NCBI RefSeq assembly: GCF_038049935.1 | Contig: NZ_CP145886.1 | Span: 4,077,001-4,141,000 of the forward strand | Reading direction: 5' to 3' | DNA from: Rossellomorea sp. y25 | Lineage (GTDB): Bacteria; Bacillota; Bacilli; Bacillales; Bacillaceae_B | Length of the DNA: 64,000 nt | Shown here: positions 24,763-33,566 of the stretch, piece by piece | Numbering within the stretch: the first letter of the stretch is position 1 | How the letters are laid out: each line of letters starts with the position of its first letter | Notes under the pieces: generated by a model | What the model was told of the DNA's origin: nothing | What the model saw: the letters and a program-made list of their open reading frames with translations, nothing else | Databases searched by the model: none | Translations under genes and position numbers: made by a program

Positions 24763-27024
24763 TTAATTTGCTAAAGCCTGTTGGATATCTTGACGAACAG
24801 ATGCTGAAATGGCCCCTTTACCGCCTAAGAAGTACGTATCGGCCAGGACCGTACGCTCATCCAGCCATGTTGCCACATTATCCGGTAAGGCATCCTTACG
24901 CGTCAGGATTAATGGGGATTTCATCGCTGCTGCCAATGAAGACGCAGGCAGGGCATCGATGAAAATGTCTCCCCGTGCGAAGAATAATGTCTTTTCTTCA
25001 AACTCACTGCTGTATTTCTCTGCAATCGTCAGACTTGTTTGGTAACGGTCATCCCCGTATACCCTTGACACGTCTGAAGCAAGATTCATTAATTGGCGTT
25101 CTACTCCTGAAGAAACAGCAGACTGACCACCAATGATCGTTACTTTATTAATACTATTCTCTTTCATGTATGCTTCAACGCTCTCATGAAGGGAATCCTT
25201 TGTCGTATACAGAATCGGGATTTGCATCATGCTCGCATATGAAGCAATCGACAGGGCATCTGGGGATTTCTCGTCTTTTGTCACAACAAAGATTTCATCA
25301 TTGTTGTTGATTTCGTCTGCCACCTTCACTGCCGTCTCGTAACGCTCTTTTCCGCTGATGCGGGTAACATCAGATAAGCCTTTCAGCTGACTCTCTACAT
25401 TGCCGCTGATGGCATTCGTACCACCAAGTAAGTAGACTTTTTCAGGCTGAAGTCGCTTGATTTCAGCCAGTACTGTTTCTGGGAGTGAATTGGATGTGGT
25501 TAATAATAACGGTGAATCCATTTTCTTCGCCAGTACACTTCCTGTTAACGCATCGATCGATAAATCGCCGCGGCCGATGACTACTGCCTTCGATTTATTT
25601 TCCCAGCCATACTCTGATACACTGACGCTTGTTTCATAGCGGTCGATCCCTTCAAGCTCATGAGAATAGTCGTTTAAGTCCAATTCTCTATTCACGCTTG
25701 TTGTTGGATAGTAGTAGCCAAGGATCGTTCTGAAGTTGTTTCCGTCTTTCGACATCTGGTAAGCACCGTATTGGCTCATCCCGATTCCGTGGCCGAAACC
25801 GCCGCCGTTGATTGTAAATCGCTCATCCGTCTCGCCAAGACTCTTCACATAAGGACTCTTCATGATTGATGTCCCCAGCATAAAGCGAATGTTATAAGAG
25901 CGATCGTTAATCGTTTTGGTTTGCAGTTTGATGGTTTCGTCTTCATTTTTCACAAATCCACTATCTTTTTTCTCAAAATAAGTGAACGATACGGTTCCTT
26001 TCAACACATCTGTTGAAGTGAAAGATGAATCCGGGATATCAAAAGAGACATCCTTTATATCGACGATTTTAATTTCACTTTTATCATCAATATGGTTTTT
26101 ATTTTTCAACCATGATTTCATGTTCGAAATGACCGTTTGATCTTGTTCCTTCACGTCCGACCACCAGAATTCCGGTTTCTTTAGATCCAGCTTGCTATCA
26201 TCGAATTGAGATTTGGAGAGTGGGACTGCCCAATTTCCGTGTGGTGAGATTTTCGCATCATAGATGTCCGGCTTCGTCTCCAAGTAAGGAACTAATGGGG
26301 ATCCCCAAACATTTTGATTCGAGAATACTCTTCCCCCATTTGATGAAGAATAAAATGCTTCCGCATAGCTGTCGCCTTTTTTCAGAACTTCACCTTGAGT
26401 TTCATTGACCGCTTGCGTAGTATGAGGGTTCCAATCGTACCCTTTATAGACTTGATCACTTTGGCCATCATAAATCGTCCAGTTCCCTTTTTTCAATACA
26501 AAGGTTCTGGCTGCGACAGCTTGAGCCTTCAAAGCATCCAGTCCGCCGTTATCGCCCCAGGAAGCAGGCATTTCAGCAGGGACCACGCCTTTTAAGTAGT
26601 CTTCGAGATTGATATTGTTCACAGGTCTCACATATTTACTGGATTCAACGGTAAACTCGACTTCTCCTAAATATTGCTTGTCAACATTTCCTTTGATTGT
26701 CATGGAACGATCCATCGCTTCTGTAATCGTCGGGATGATCGTAGCGTTCCCATCGAACTTCTTCACGAGTGTGGAACCTTTATATAGAGATAGTTTCCCT
26801 GATTCCACCTTCATGGTGTAGGATGCACCCGGCTGGATGAAGATCGACGTTCCCTTCACTTGGTAATCACCGTTTGTCGTAAAAGGAAGTGAACTCTTAC
26901 TTCCGATATAATTTTGAAGTTTTACAGAAATAGGCTCACCCGCTGCACTTGTATCAATCGGTGCTGCCATCATTCCCGTAACCATTGTGGAAAGAACCAG
27001 CATAGATAGTAACTTCTTCTTCAA
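24763..27024 (-). CDS. SpoIID/LytB-like secreted protein with three CWB2 repeats
   Basis: 753 residues. Signal peptide 1-29 ends DTSAA-GEP. A SpoIID/LytB domain follows (LEDYLKGVVPAEMPASW, ALKAQAVAARTFVL, about 140-190, and GFGHGIGMSQYGAY near 425). SpoIID is a lytic transglycosylase that acts on stripped glycans, and LytB is the B. subtilis modifier of amidase LytC. Three CWB2 repeats (about 455-753; GIDRYETSVSVS, SGKERYETAVKVA, YGDDRYQTSLTIA) should hold it to the wall. TTG 27024 with AAGGAGG is chosen over the codon at 27066. It is the last gene of the operon behind the amidase. Confidence 0.9.
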   Translation of the reverse strand: MKKKLLSMLVLSTMVTGMMAAPIDTSAAGEPISVKLQNYIGSKSSLPFTTNGDYQVKGTSIFIQPGASYTMKVESGKLSLYKGSTLVKKFDGNATIIPTITEAMDRSMTIKGNVDKQYLGEVEFTVESSKYVRPVNNINLEDYLKGVVPAEMPASWGDNGGLDALKAQAVAARTFVLKKGNWTIYDGQSDQVYKGYDWNPHTTQAVNETQGEVLKKGDSYAEAFYSSSNGGRVFSNQNVWGSPLVPYLETKPDIYDAKISPHGNWAVPLSKSQFDDSKLDLKKPEFWWSDVKEQDQTVISNMKSWLKNKNHIDDKSEIKIVDIKDVSFDIPDSSFTSTDVLKGTVSFTYFEKKDSGFVKNEDETIKLQTKTINDRSYNIRFMLGTSIMKSPYVKSLGETDERFTINGGGFGHGIGMSQYGAYQMSKDGNNFRTILGYYYPTTSVNRELDLNDYSHELEGIDRYETSVSVSEYGWENKSKAVVIGRGDLSIDALTGSVLAKKMDSPLLLTTSNSLPETVLAEIKRLQPEKVYLLGGTNAISGNVESQLKGLSDVTRISGKERYETAVKVADEINNNDEIFVVTKDEKSPDALSIASYASMMQIPILYTTKDSLHESVEAYMKENSINKVTIIGGQSAVSSGVERQLMNLASDVSRVYGDDRYQTSLTIAEKYSSEFEEKTLFFARGDIFIDALPASSLAAAMKSPLILTRKDALPDNVATWLDERTVLADTYFLGGKGAISASVRQDIQQALAN

Positions 27025-27086
27025 TGTTTTTCCTCCTTGCAGTATGTATTGATGAAGGCGTTCCAAAACGGAACACCTTCAGGATT

Positions 27087-27896
27087 TTATAGCTCTTCTA
27101 CTTTTGTCAAAACGGATTCGATTTTATATCCGTTATCCCCGGTTTCTTCATATACTTCTTTGATCATGCCGATCCCGGGAGCATAGTACATGGTATTGAT
27201 GGTATTCACCTTTCCATTCTTCACCGTGCTTCGAACCGCGACGACATTTTCGTACGTGTCGTAAGGAACTTCGACCGTTTCATCTTCACTGATGATTTCC
27301 CATCGGGTTGTGTCACCTTTTCCTTTATGCTTGATGTCGGCCAGTGGTTTTGCTTCTTTATCCGGAGAAAAGCTGTCCAAAATGCTTTCTTTCACGTTCT
27401 TCGGATTACTTTCTTCATACACGACTTGAATGGCATCCTGATCCCATTTAAGGATTTGAAGAGTGACCATCTCTCCCACTTTGAATACACGCTGAACATG
27501 CGTTTCATTGTGATCGACTACCGTTTCCGTCAAGCTGAAATCCTTGTTTTCAAACGTTTTAACCATGTTTTTTTCAGGCTTCAGCTGTTGGAGTAACAGG
27601 TTCACTTCTTCTTTTTCTTTTTCCGTCGTTTCATTATTTTCTTCAGATGTGTCTTCTTCGGATGTTACTTCTTCAGAGCCTTCGGACGGCTCCTCTGCTT
27701 CCACTTCCTCTACTTCTTCCTGGTTATCCGACTCTTCATTTACAGAAGTATCTTCATTGGACGTTTCGCTTTCGGCTGTATCCGGTTCTTCCTTCGTTGT
27801 TTTCTCACTTGGAGAGGAAGCATTACATGCAGTAAAGACAGTCATAGACAAGATGAGCAGAGAGACTAGAAAGATATTTTTACGACTGTTCAACAC
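27087..27896 (-). CDS. Acidic lipoprotein in the amidase operon
   Basis: 269 residues. Lipobox FTAC (Cys24) ends a type II signal peptide. Residues about 25-95 are an extreme low-complexity Glu/Ser/Thr linker that would span the wall. The C-terminal domain (about 100-269) reads FSLTETVVDHNETHVQRVFKVG and continues through EDETVEVPYDTYENVVAVRS. I do not know its family. GTG 27896 follows AAGGAGG. It sits 12 bases after the amidase and 62 before the LytB-like gene. A lipoprotein (LytA) is also part of the B. subtilis lytABC operon, but no sequence similarity is claimed. Confidence 0.82.
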   Translation of the reverse strand: MLNSRKNIFLVSLLILSMTVFTACNASSPSEKTTKEEPDTAESETSNEDTSVNEESDNQEEVEEVEAEEPSEGSEEVTSEEDTSEENNETTEKEKEEVNLLLQQLKPEKNMVKTFENKDFSLTETVVDHNETHVQRVFKVGEMVTLQILKWDQDAIQVVYEESNPKNVKESILDSFSPDKEAKPLADIKHKGKGDTTRWEIISEDETVEVPYDTYENVVAVRSTVKNGKVNTINTMYYAPGIGMIKEVYEETGDNGYKIESVLTKVEEL

Positions 27897-27908
27897 GGGT
27901 TGTCCTCC

Positions 27909-29969
27909 TTAATACAAGACATTCTTCATTTTTGCAATGATGGCGTCATCAACTTTCCCGCCAACTTTAATGACTTCTTTTACGCCACCGGCAGGCTGAT
28001 ACTCGAGAATGAAATCTTCTAAGTGACCATCTAATGTGCCGCCTACCAATACGATTGGCGCCTTTGTTTTAACAGATAGGGCTGATGCGGTTAAAGCATC
28101 CGGGTAATTCGTTCCCGTGGAAACGATGAATTTGTCCGAGCCCATCACTGATTTAAATTCTGTCAGTACTTTTGCAAGTGTTTTATAACGGTCCGCTCCG
28201 GAGAGTCTTTCCACATTGGTTGAATAGCGTTTGATCGATTGTTCAACCGTTGATGAAATGGCACTTCCCCCACCGAGGACCTTCACTTGCTTTCCTTTTA
28301 CATACGATAGAGCGCTAGAATTGATGCTATCTTTACCTGTCAGCACAATCGCCCATTGATTGGCTGAAGCAATCGGTGCTGCTCCAAGGGCGTCGGCGTA
28401 ATTTTTGCCTGATGCCACGAACACGCCTTTTACATTCGTCAGCTTTTTATTAATAAGAAGATTCGTAGCATAGCGGTCAGCTCCACCGACTCTAGTAACG
28501 GTCAGTCCAAGCTTCGCCAATCGATCTTGAACCGCAGTTGAAACGGCTCCTTTACCACCGATCACGTATACTTCTTTCGCGTTCAATCTCGCAAGCTCAT
28601 TTTCTACTTCTGAAGGAAGCTGGTCCTTACTGGTTAATAGAATAGGAGCGTTATCCAGTTGAGCTGCCAGAGGCCCGACTGAAAGTGCGTCTGCGAAGTC
28701 ATATGCCGTTGCGAGTACGACGGCTTTTTTCGCTTTGGAGCTTGAGAAACCGCTAGGATAAAGGTCTTTAGAAACCTTGATCGCCGTTTCCATTCGATCG
28801 AGGCCGATCAGGTTTGTATCGTTAATGTAACGATTGATCTTAACTCCATCGATACTCGACCAAATGACTCCTTTGGAATCAATATCAACCACTTTTAATG
28901 GTGTTGCCTTCCATTTAGCGTAATCGATTGCACTCTTGACATCGTAATACGACCATAAACTTTTTCCTGCTTCTGTTTGAACACTGTATTTTTTGGGTAA
29001 ATAATTAGACCAAAGGATTTTTTCAGTGTGTTCATCCACTACTCTGGTATTCGTCAGAGTTCCTGCATATTGGATCGCGTCTTCCTTGATCGGGTATGTT
29101 TTAAGCTTGTCATTCCCTTTTTGATAGACACTGTATTCATTCAGATTCTCGTACACTTTTTTCTGCTGGTATTTATCGAATACATATGTATTGGATTGAG
29201 ACTTGGAATATTGAATGGCTTCCTCTTTCGTCTTATAGACTTTAAGTCTCTTATTCTCTGCGTTATACACTTCAAACACTTTGAAATAGGAAACGATTCC
29301 GTTCTTGATACCCTCTGCGGCATTATTTTGGAATGTCCATGTTTTGATCAGGGCTTCTTCTGTCGGATTCGACATATACCCCATCTCCAATAAGAGTGAT
29401 GGCATTTGCGTGTTACGGATCACATAAAACGCCTGATCATTTCTCATACCTTTGTCTGTCAGGCCGATGGCATTCACCGTACTCGGGTGAATCGTTTCTG
29501 CTAATCTCTTGGATTCACTTCCATACGCTACCTGAATGGGATCCGGCGGATATTCCGCTTCCCAGGCATATTTATTATCATAGTGATACGATTCGAATCC
29601 TCGTACATACGGGTTTGTAGGTGCCGCATTGTGATGGACCGAGACAAATACTGTTTGATCATTCTTTCCTTTGGCAAATGCATTCGCTAGATCTGTACGT
29701 TCTTGAAGACTCAAATACTTTGTACCATCATTATGAGTCATATACACGTTGAATCCCGCTGCTTTTAGCTTATCCCGTAATTTTTCAGAGATTGCCAGAT
29801 TGGCATGCTTTTCATAAAAACCAGTTGAACTCCCAGAATATCCTGTTGTACCTGAATCCCAACCTCCGTGACCTGGGTCAATGACTACATTCTTCTCAGC
29901 CGATGCCAGAATCGGTATGACTAGAAACATAGCCATTGTCACAACAAGCATCGCAATCTTTTTCTTCAT
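27909..29969 (-). CDS. N-acetylmuramoyl-L-alanine amidase with three CWB2 repeats (LytC-like)
   Basis: 686 residues. Signal peptide 1-24 (ILASA-EKN). An Amidase_3 domain (about 26-212) has zinc ligands His34 (DPGHGG), Glu53 and His112 (SVHHNA) and the catalytic Glu in LLLEMGYMSN. Three repeats of about 50 residues follow (230-380; LKVYKTKEEAIQYSKS, LKTYPIKEDAIQYAGT, LWSYYDVKSAIDYAKW), similar to SPOR-like modules. Three CWB2 repeats fill about 385-686. It cuts the amide bond between muramic acid and the stem peptide. B. subtilis LytC has the same enzyme and CWB2 modules with CWB2 at the N terminus; here it is C-terminal. First gene of the operon, behind a SigD-type promoter. Confidence 0.93.
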   Translation of the reverse strand: MKKKIAMLVVTMAMFLVIPILASAEKNVVIDPGHGGWDSGTTGYSGSSTGFYEKHANLAISEKLRDKLKAAGFNVYMTHNDGTKYLSLQERTDLANAFAKGKNDQTVFVSVHHNAAPTNPYVRGFESYHYDNKYAWEAEYPPDPIQVAYGSESKRLAETIHPSTVNAIGLTDKGMRNDQAFYVIRNTQMPSLLLEMGYMSNPTEEALIKTWTFQNNAAEGIKNGIVSYFKVFEVYNAENKRLKVYKTKEEAIQYSKSQSNTYVFDKYQQKKVYENLNEYSVYQKGNDKLKTYPIKEDAIQYAGTLTNTRVVDEHTEKILWSNYLPKKYSVQTEAGKSLWSYYDVKSAIDYAKWKATPLKVVDIDSKGVIWSSIDGVKINRYINDTNLIGLDRMETAIKVSKDLYPSGFSSSKAKKAVVLATAYDFADALSVGPLAAQLDNAPILLTSKDQLPSEVENELARLNAKEVYVIGGKGAVSTAVQDRLAKLGLTVTRVGGADRYATNLLINKKLTNVKGVFVASGKNYADALGAAPIASANQWAIVLTGKDSINSSALSYVKGKQVKVLGGGSAISSTVEQSIKRYSTNVERLSGADRYKTLAKVLTEFKSVMGSDKFIVSTGTNYPDALTASALSVKTKAPIVLVGGTLDGHLEDFILEYQPAGGVKEVIKVGGKVDDAIIAKMKNVLY

Positions 29970-30020
29970 TATTCTGCATTCTCCTCCATTATATTAAAAT
30001 TTTCCTTTATTCTACCATTA

Positions 30021-30047
30021 ATATCGACAACAGTTGACATACTTTTG
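30021..30047 (-). promoter_or_regulatory. SigD-type promoter of the amidase operon
   Basis: The minus strand reads CAAA (30047-30044), 15 bases, then GTCGATAT (30028-30021). The SigD consensus is TAAA-N15-GCCGATAT, so each element has one mismatch. In B. subtilis the lytABC amidase operon also depends on SigD. The start codon at 29969 is about 45 bases below the expected transcription start. Confidence 0.65.
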
Positions 30048-30075
30048 ACATGTTTTCGTAAACTTTTACATAATT

Positions 30076-30124
30076 ATAAAAAAAGACACTCCATTCTCCT
30101 TTAACAGGATCTTTGAGTGTCTTT
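30076..30124 (-). terminator. Terminator of the GT4 glycosyltransferase gene
   Basis: AAAGACACTC (30082-30091) pairs with GAGTGTCTTT (30115-30124). On the minus strand it is followed by T7. Confidence 0.82.
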
Positions 30125-30171
30125 GATATTTATAGGTTTGGAAAAACGCAGCTTCTTGAAAATAGCGACGT

Positions 30172-31269
30172 TTATCTCTCACCTTTTACTATTTTATTAT
30201 AAAGATCAATCATTCTCTTAGAATTCTCTTCCCAATCGTAATGATTGATGACGTGGTCCCTGCCGTTTCTCCCCAACTTCTCTCGTTCTAAGGAATCCTT
30301 ATAGAGATATAGTAGTTTGTCGGCCAGTGCTGCCGGATCTTTAGATGGGATCAGATAGCCTGTTTCCCCGTCCAGCACGACTTCCGGCAGACCGCCGACA
30401 TTGGTTGCCACAACCGGTACACCACAAGCCTGGGCCTCTACAGCTGAAACCCCGAAGCTTTCAATCAAGGAAGAAATGACAAATATATGAAGAGACGAGA
30501 TAAAATCAGGAACATCCTCATGAGCGATTCTTCCTAAAAAATCTACATTCTCATTAATGCCCAGGTCTTCTGTCAGTTTCATATATTTCGTCATATAAGG
30601 TCCGTCCCCTGCCAGTTGCAGGCGAACGTACTGGCGCTCAGGTCCCAGGGTATCCAGAAATAGTTTAAATCCCTTCAGGAGATACTCTATCCCATACTTC
30701 GGCTCCATCCCTTTAGCAATCCCGATTCTGAATTGACCTTCGACCTTTTCCGTCAGGTTCGGTTTGAATTGTGTCGTATCCACACCGAATGGGGTGATGG
30801 CCAATGGCTTATTTTCATCTATATATTTTTTTGTTTCCTGTTCCAGTGCAGGACTGGTCGAACAAATATAATCTGCCCTCTTTAATGCGTATTGGAGGAT
30901 GATCCGATTCATCACATTCCGCTTAGGGAAGTCGTAGATATCCGATCCCCATACCGATAGAATATAAGGACTGAATCCTGTCAGCGCCCCGATCAGCCCG
31001 TAGCTCGAAGCATAATGGGAATGGATCAGATCAGGTTTATAGTTTCGAATGATTTTCTTCAATCTGGAAACCGTAAATAAATAAGAAATCTTGTGATTCA
31101 ATTTCAGATTTAAATAGACTCTGCTTACATTCTCCCAAGGGATGTGTTCAGTAGAGTCTTTGTGGTTCTCTAAGCTAATATTCATGACCTCGATACCAAT
31201 CGAATTATAGTAATCAAGCCATTTCTTCGTATGTACATTATTCGCTGGTGCTAATAATAAAACTTTCAT
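30172..31269 (-). CDS. Glycosyltransferase family 4
   Basis: 365 residues with the GT-B fold. The N-terminal acceptor domain begins MKVLLLAPANNVHTKKWLDYY and includes DLIHSHYASSYG. The C-terminal donor domain has FRIGIAKGMEPKYGIEYLLKGF, LAGDGPYM, VDFLGRI and the EX7E motif in SLIESFGVSAVEAQ, then GGLPEVVLDGETGYL. It transfers a nucleotide-activated sugar with retention; donor and acceptor are unknown. It is divergent from the flippase gene across a 229-base promoter region. A role in the same lipid-linked glycan pathway as the flippase is likely but inferred. Confidence 0.9.
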   Translation of the reverse strand: MKVLLLAPANNVHTKKWLDYYNSIGIEVMNISLENHKDSTEHIPWENVSRVYLNLKLNHKISYLFTVSRLKKIIRNYKPDLIHSHYASSYGLIGALTGFSPYILSVWGSDIYDFPKRNVMNRIILQYALKRADYICSTSPALEQETKKYIDENKPLAITPFGVDTTQFKPNLTEKVEGQFRIGIAKGMEPKYGIEYLLKGFKLFLDTLGPERQYVRLQLAGDGPYMTKYMKLTEDLGINENVDFLGRIAHEDVPDFISSLHIFVISSLIESFGVSAVEAQACGVPVVATNVGGLPEVVLDGETGYLIPSKDPAALADKLLYLYKDSLEREKLGRNGRDHVINHYDWEENSKRMIDLYNKIVKGER

Positions 31270-31357
31270 AACTCGGGTACCACACTCTCTTTTTTACTAC
31301 TGACTTGCTGCTATGCCGGTTAACATACTTGTTATGAACAGCCTGACAAAAGAAATA

Positions 31358-31385
31358 TATTCAACAATATCGTTTGTGATATAAT
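31358..31385 (+). promoter_or_regulatory. Extended -10 promoter of the flippase gene
   Basis: TG (31377-31378), one base, then perfect TATAAT (31380-31385), with a weak TATTCA (31358-31363) 16 bases upstream of the -10. Confidence 0.6.
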
Positions 31386-31498
31386 ATACTAATTGATTTG
31401 ATACTTCTTATCATAATATAAAAAGCGGTTAAATTGAATTTATTTGTAAAAACTATATAAATTTTGTTAATAAAATGGATCAACAGAGAGGTATTTTC

Positions 31499-32932
31499 AT
31501 GTTTAAACATACGTTCATTTATTTTCTATCAAAAGGTGTCCCGGGGATCATCAATTTTGTTGCGATCGCCTTATATACACGCCTTTTATCGCCAAGTGAA
31601 TACGGTGAATACGCCCTGGTCATTGCGGCGGTCACCTTTGTGAATACAACCTTATTCCACTGGCTCCGACTGGGACTGCTTCGCTACAATCCTAAATACG
31701 AAGGCAACCAGAAAGCCATGTTCATCAGCTCCATCACGGCAACCTTTATATCCATGACGATCTTGACGGTCTTCCTGGGTACCGGAGCTTTCATTGTCTA
31801 TACTCCTTTCCATTCGATGGCTCTCTTATGGTTCCTGGGTATTGGATTACTCACCATGCAAAGTATGTTCGACCTGTTCACTGAATACTTACGTTCTGAG
31901 CTTTCGTCTAAACTTTTTGGTGTAGTGACAGCCTTAAAAGTGGTATTGTCCCTTATCGTAGCTGTTGTCCTGATTAAATTCTTCGGATTCGGTGCAGAAG
32001 GAATCATCCTTGGGTTGATCATCGGAATCTTCTTATCCATCGTCTTCTTTATTCCGAAGTATCTGCATTTGATCAATATGAAGTTGATCGATCGTGACAT
32101 GATAAAAGAAGTCGTGAAGTATTCCATTCCGTTCATTGCGGCCCTTTCAATGGAAGCCATCATCCTGAATACGGACCGTTACTTGATTGGCTGGTTAATG
32201 GACAAGGCATCTGTCGGGATCTATGCCGTTTCATACGACCTGGCCAAACAAATCCTGTTTCTCCTGATGATGATCATCAATCTGGCCGCTTATCCATTAG
32301 TGGTCAAAGCACTTGAAACAGGCGGGATCAAAGAATGCCAGAAACAATTGAATGAAAACACGTCCCTGCTATTACTTGTATCGGTACCGGCGACAACGGG
32401 AATGATCTTGTTAAGCGACTCCTTTACTGGGATCTTCCTGGGGGAATCCTATCAAGGGAAGGCAGCGACGATCTTTTCACTGATTGCCCTCGCGATCTTT
32501 ATCCAAGGCTTTAAAATGTATTATTTCGATCTGGCCTTCCAGCTCGGGAAAAATACGAAGCTTCAGATCTGGCCTGTGCTGGTCGCTGCTATACTGAATG
32601 TGATCCTGAACTTACTCCTAATCCCGGAGTACGGAATATTCGGATCGGCTTACGCAACCATCATTTCCTATGTCGTATCGGTTCTGATGAGTGCCTTAAT
32701 CGGCAAGAAGATTTTCCCGCTCACCTTCCCGTTCAAAGAAGTCGGAAAGATCTTTATCGCGACCGGTGTCATGGCGCTTCTTGTATGGCCGGCCCTTGCC
32801 ATTGACGGCATCTTCGGATTTATTGTACAAATTGCAGTCGGAATTATTGCTTATGGGTCTGTAGTATTGGCTCTGAATATTAATGGAATACGTCAGCTTG
32901 TGATGCGACGATTGAAGAAATCTCCTCAGTGA
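31499..32932 (+). CDS. Wzx-like lipid-linked oligosaccharide flippase
   Basis: 477 residues with about fourteen membrane segments, opening FIYFLSKGVPGIINFVAIALYTRLLSPSEYGEYALV. This is the hallmark start of the polysaccharide biosynthesis protein family in the MOP superfamily. Such proteins turn undecaprenyl-linked glycan units to the outer face for Wzy-type polymerisation. ATG 31499 follows GAGAGGT; the earlier in-frame ATG at 31475 has no ribosome site. A Wzy-like polymerase lies at 22375-23748 and an LCP ligase at 33894, so flipping, polymerisation and attachment genes occur within 13 kb. Confidence 0.9.
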   Translation: MFKHTFIYFLSKGVPGIINFVAIALYTRLLSPSEYGEYALVIAAVTFVNTTLFHWLRLGLLRYNPKYEGNQKAMFISSITATFISMTILTVFLGTGAFIVYTPFHSMALLWFLGIGLLTMQSMFDLFTEYLRSELSSKLFGVVTALKVVLSLIVAVVLIKFFGFGAEGIILGLIIGIFLSIVFFIPKYLHLINMKLIDRDMIKEVVKYSIPFIAALSMEAIILNTDRYLIGWLMDKASVGIYAVSYDLAKQILFLLMMIINLAAYPLVVKALETGGIKECQKQLNENTSLLLLVSVPATTGMILLSDSFTGIFLGESYQGKAATIFSLIALAIFIQGFKMYYFDLAFQLGKNTKLQIWPVLVAAILNVILNLLLIPEYGIFGSAYATIISYVVSVLMSALIGKKIFPLTFPFKEVGKIFIATGVMALLVWPALAIDGIFGFIVQIAVGIIAYGSVVLALNINGIRQLVMRRLKKSPQ

Positions 32933-32948
32933 TTGGGGGGATTTTTTT
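32918..32948 (+). terminator. Terminator of the flippase gene
   Basis: AAATCTCCTC (32918-32927) pairs with 32935-32944 with two wobbles, followed by T7. It overlaps the stop codon of the gene. Confidence 0.7.
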
Positions 32949-33000
32949 ATTTTTGGGTTTGGTGTTTGGTATTGGGGAGGTGGATTGGGTGGTTTGTTTT

Positions 33001-33092
33001 TGTACCTGGTCCAATTGGGGGTTGTTTGTACCTGGTACATTTCGGGGTTGTTGTACTTGGTACACTTCGGGGCTGTTGTACCTGGTACACGG
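33001..33092. repeat. Tandem TGTACCTGGTACA repeat, four units
   Basis: Units start at 33001, 33027, 33052 and 33077 (periods 26, 25, 25; the last is partial). Each has TGTACCTGGTAC or a near copy, itself a palindrome around TACCWGGTA, then TTCGGGGYTGT. The spacers do not vary as CRISPR spacers would. It fills the start of the 961-base gap after the flippase gene. Confidence 0.85.
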
Positions 33093-33118
33093 ATATCAAA
33101 GCAATTTAAAGCTAGAGA

Positions 33119-33134
33119 CCCCGCCAACAGGCAG
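33119..33134 (+). repeat. Isolated CCCCGCCAACAGGCAG module
   Basis: An exact 16-base copy of the module found at 33460-33476 and 24467-24483. Here the AGTAGCTGAAAAAGCG part does not follow, so it is a partial copy. Confidence 0.7.
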
Positions 33135-33186
33135 ACCATCTATAGAATAGCGACCGTTTTTGCAGTTTTCATTCACTCCTGGAATG

Positions 33187-33422
33187 TTTTTGGCTTAAGA
33201 TTGTCCTTTTTTAGCTGGGAATGTGCCATTTGATTGGCATGCTGGCCGATCCAGGGGTTGAATATAGGATGAGGAGTGGTCGTCGCGGGGGAATCGATCC
33301 TGATAGGGAGGGGATTGATCCCGATTCATGATAATTGAACCGGTTTTGGTTTTTTCAATCCTCGATATGATTATTCGATCCGCATTTCCATTAATTGATC
33401 CTCCGTGTCGAATTTTCTTTAA
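33187..33422 (+). repeat. Six-ATCC intergenic repeat, copy E
   Basis: The 5' block TTAAGATTGTCC, T6, AGCTGGGAATG (from 33213) precedes the first ATCC by 84 bases. Motifs start at 33297, 33318, 33338 (AACC), 33358, 33378 and 33398. The end is CCGTGTCGAATTTTCTTTAAA. From GCTGGCCGATCC (33241) to about 33404 it is identical to copy F. Confidence 0.9.
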
Positions 33423-33459
33423 ATTGGTACACTTTATACCCATCCGGCTCAAGCTCACT

Positions 33460-33504
33460 CCCCCGCCAACAGGCAGACAAACAGTAGCTGAAAAAGCGTA
33501 ACTT
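33460..33504 (+). repeat. Shared tail module of the repeat family (plus-strand copy)
   Basis: CCCCCGCCAACAGGCAG (33460-33476), then the 22-base block 33483-33504 beginning AGTAGCTGAAAAAGCG, in the same order as the minus-strand copy at 24439-24483. It lies between repeat copies E and F. Confidence 0.8.
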
Positions 33505-33566
33505 CCGCACTTCAGATTCTTCTTTCAATCGGTGAACGTTTGATAATATTTCTTCACTTTTGGAAG

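Noticed and set aside
27087..29969. Calling the three-gene operon lytABC
   Set aside because: Enzyme and LytB parts match in kind, but gene order is different, CWB2 is at the other end of the amidase, and the lipoprotein shows no recognised similarity to LytA. Symbols were left empty.
33001..33092. CRISPR array at the TGTACC repeats
   Set aside because: The units are contiguous near-copies with no variable spacers.
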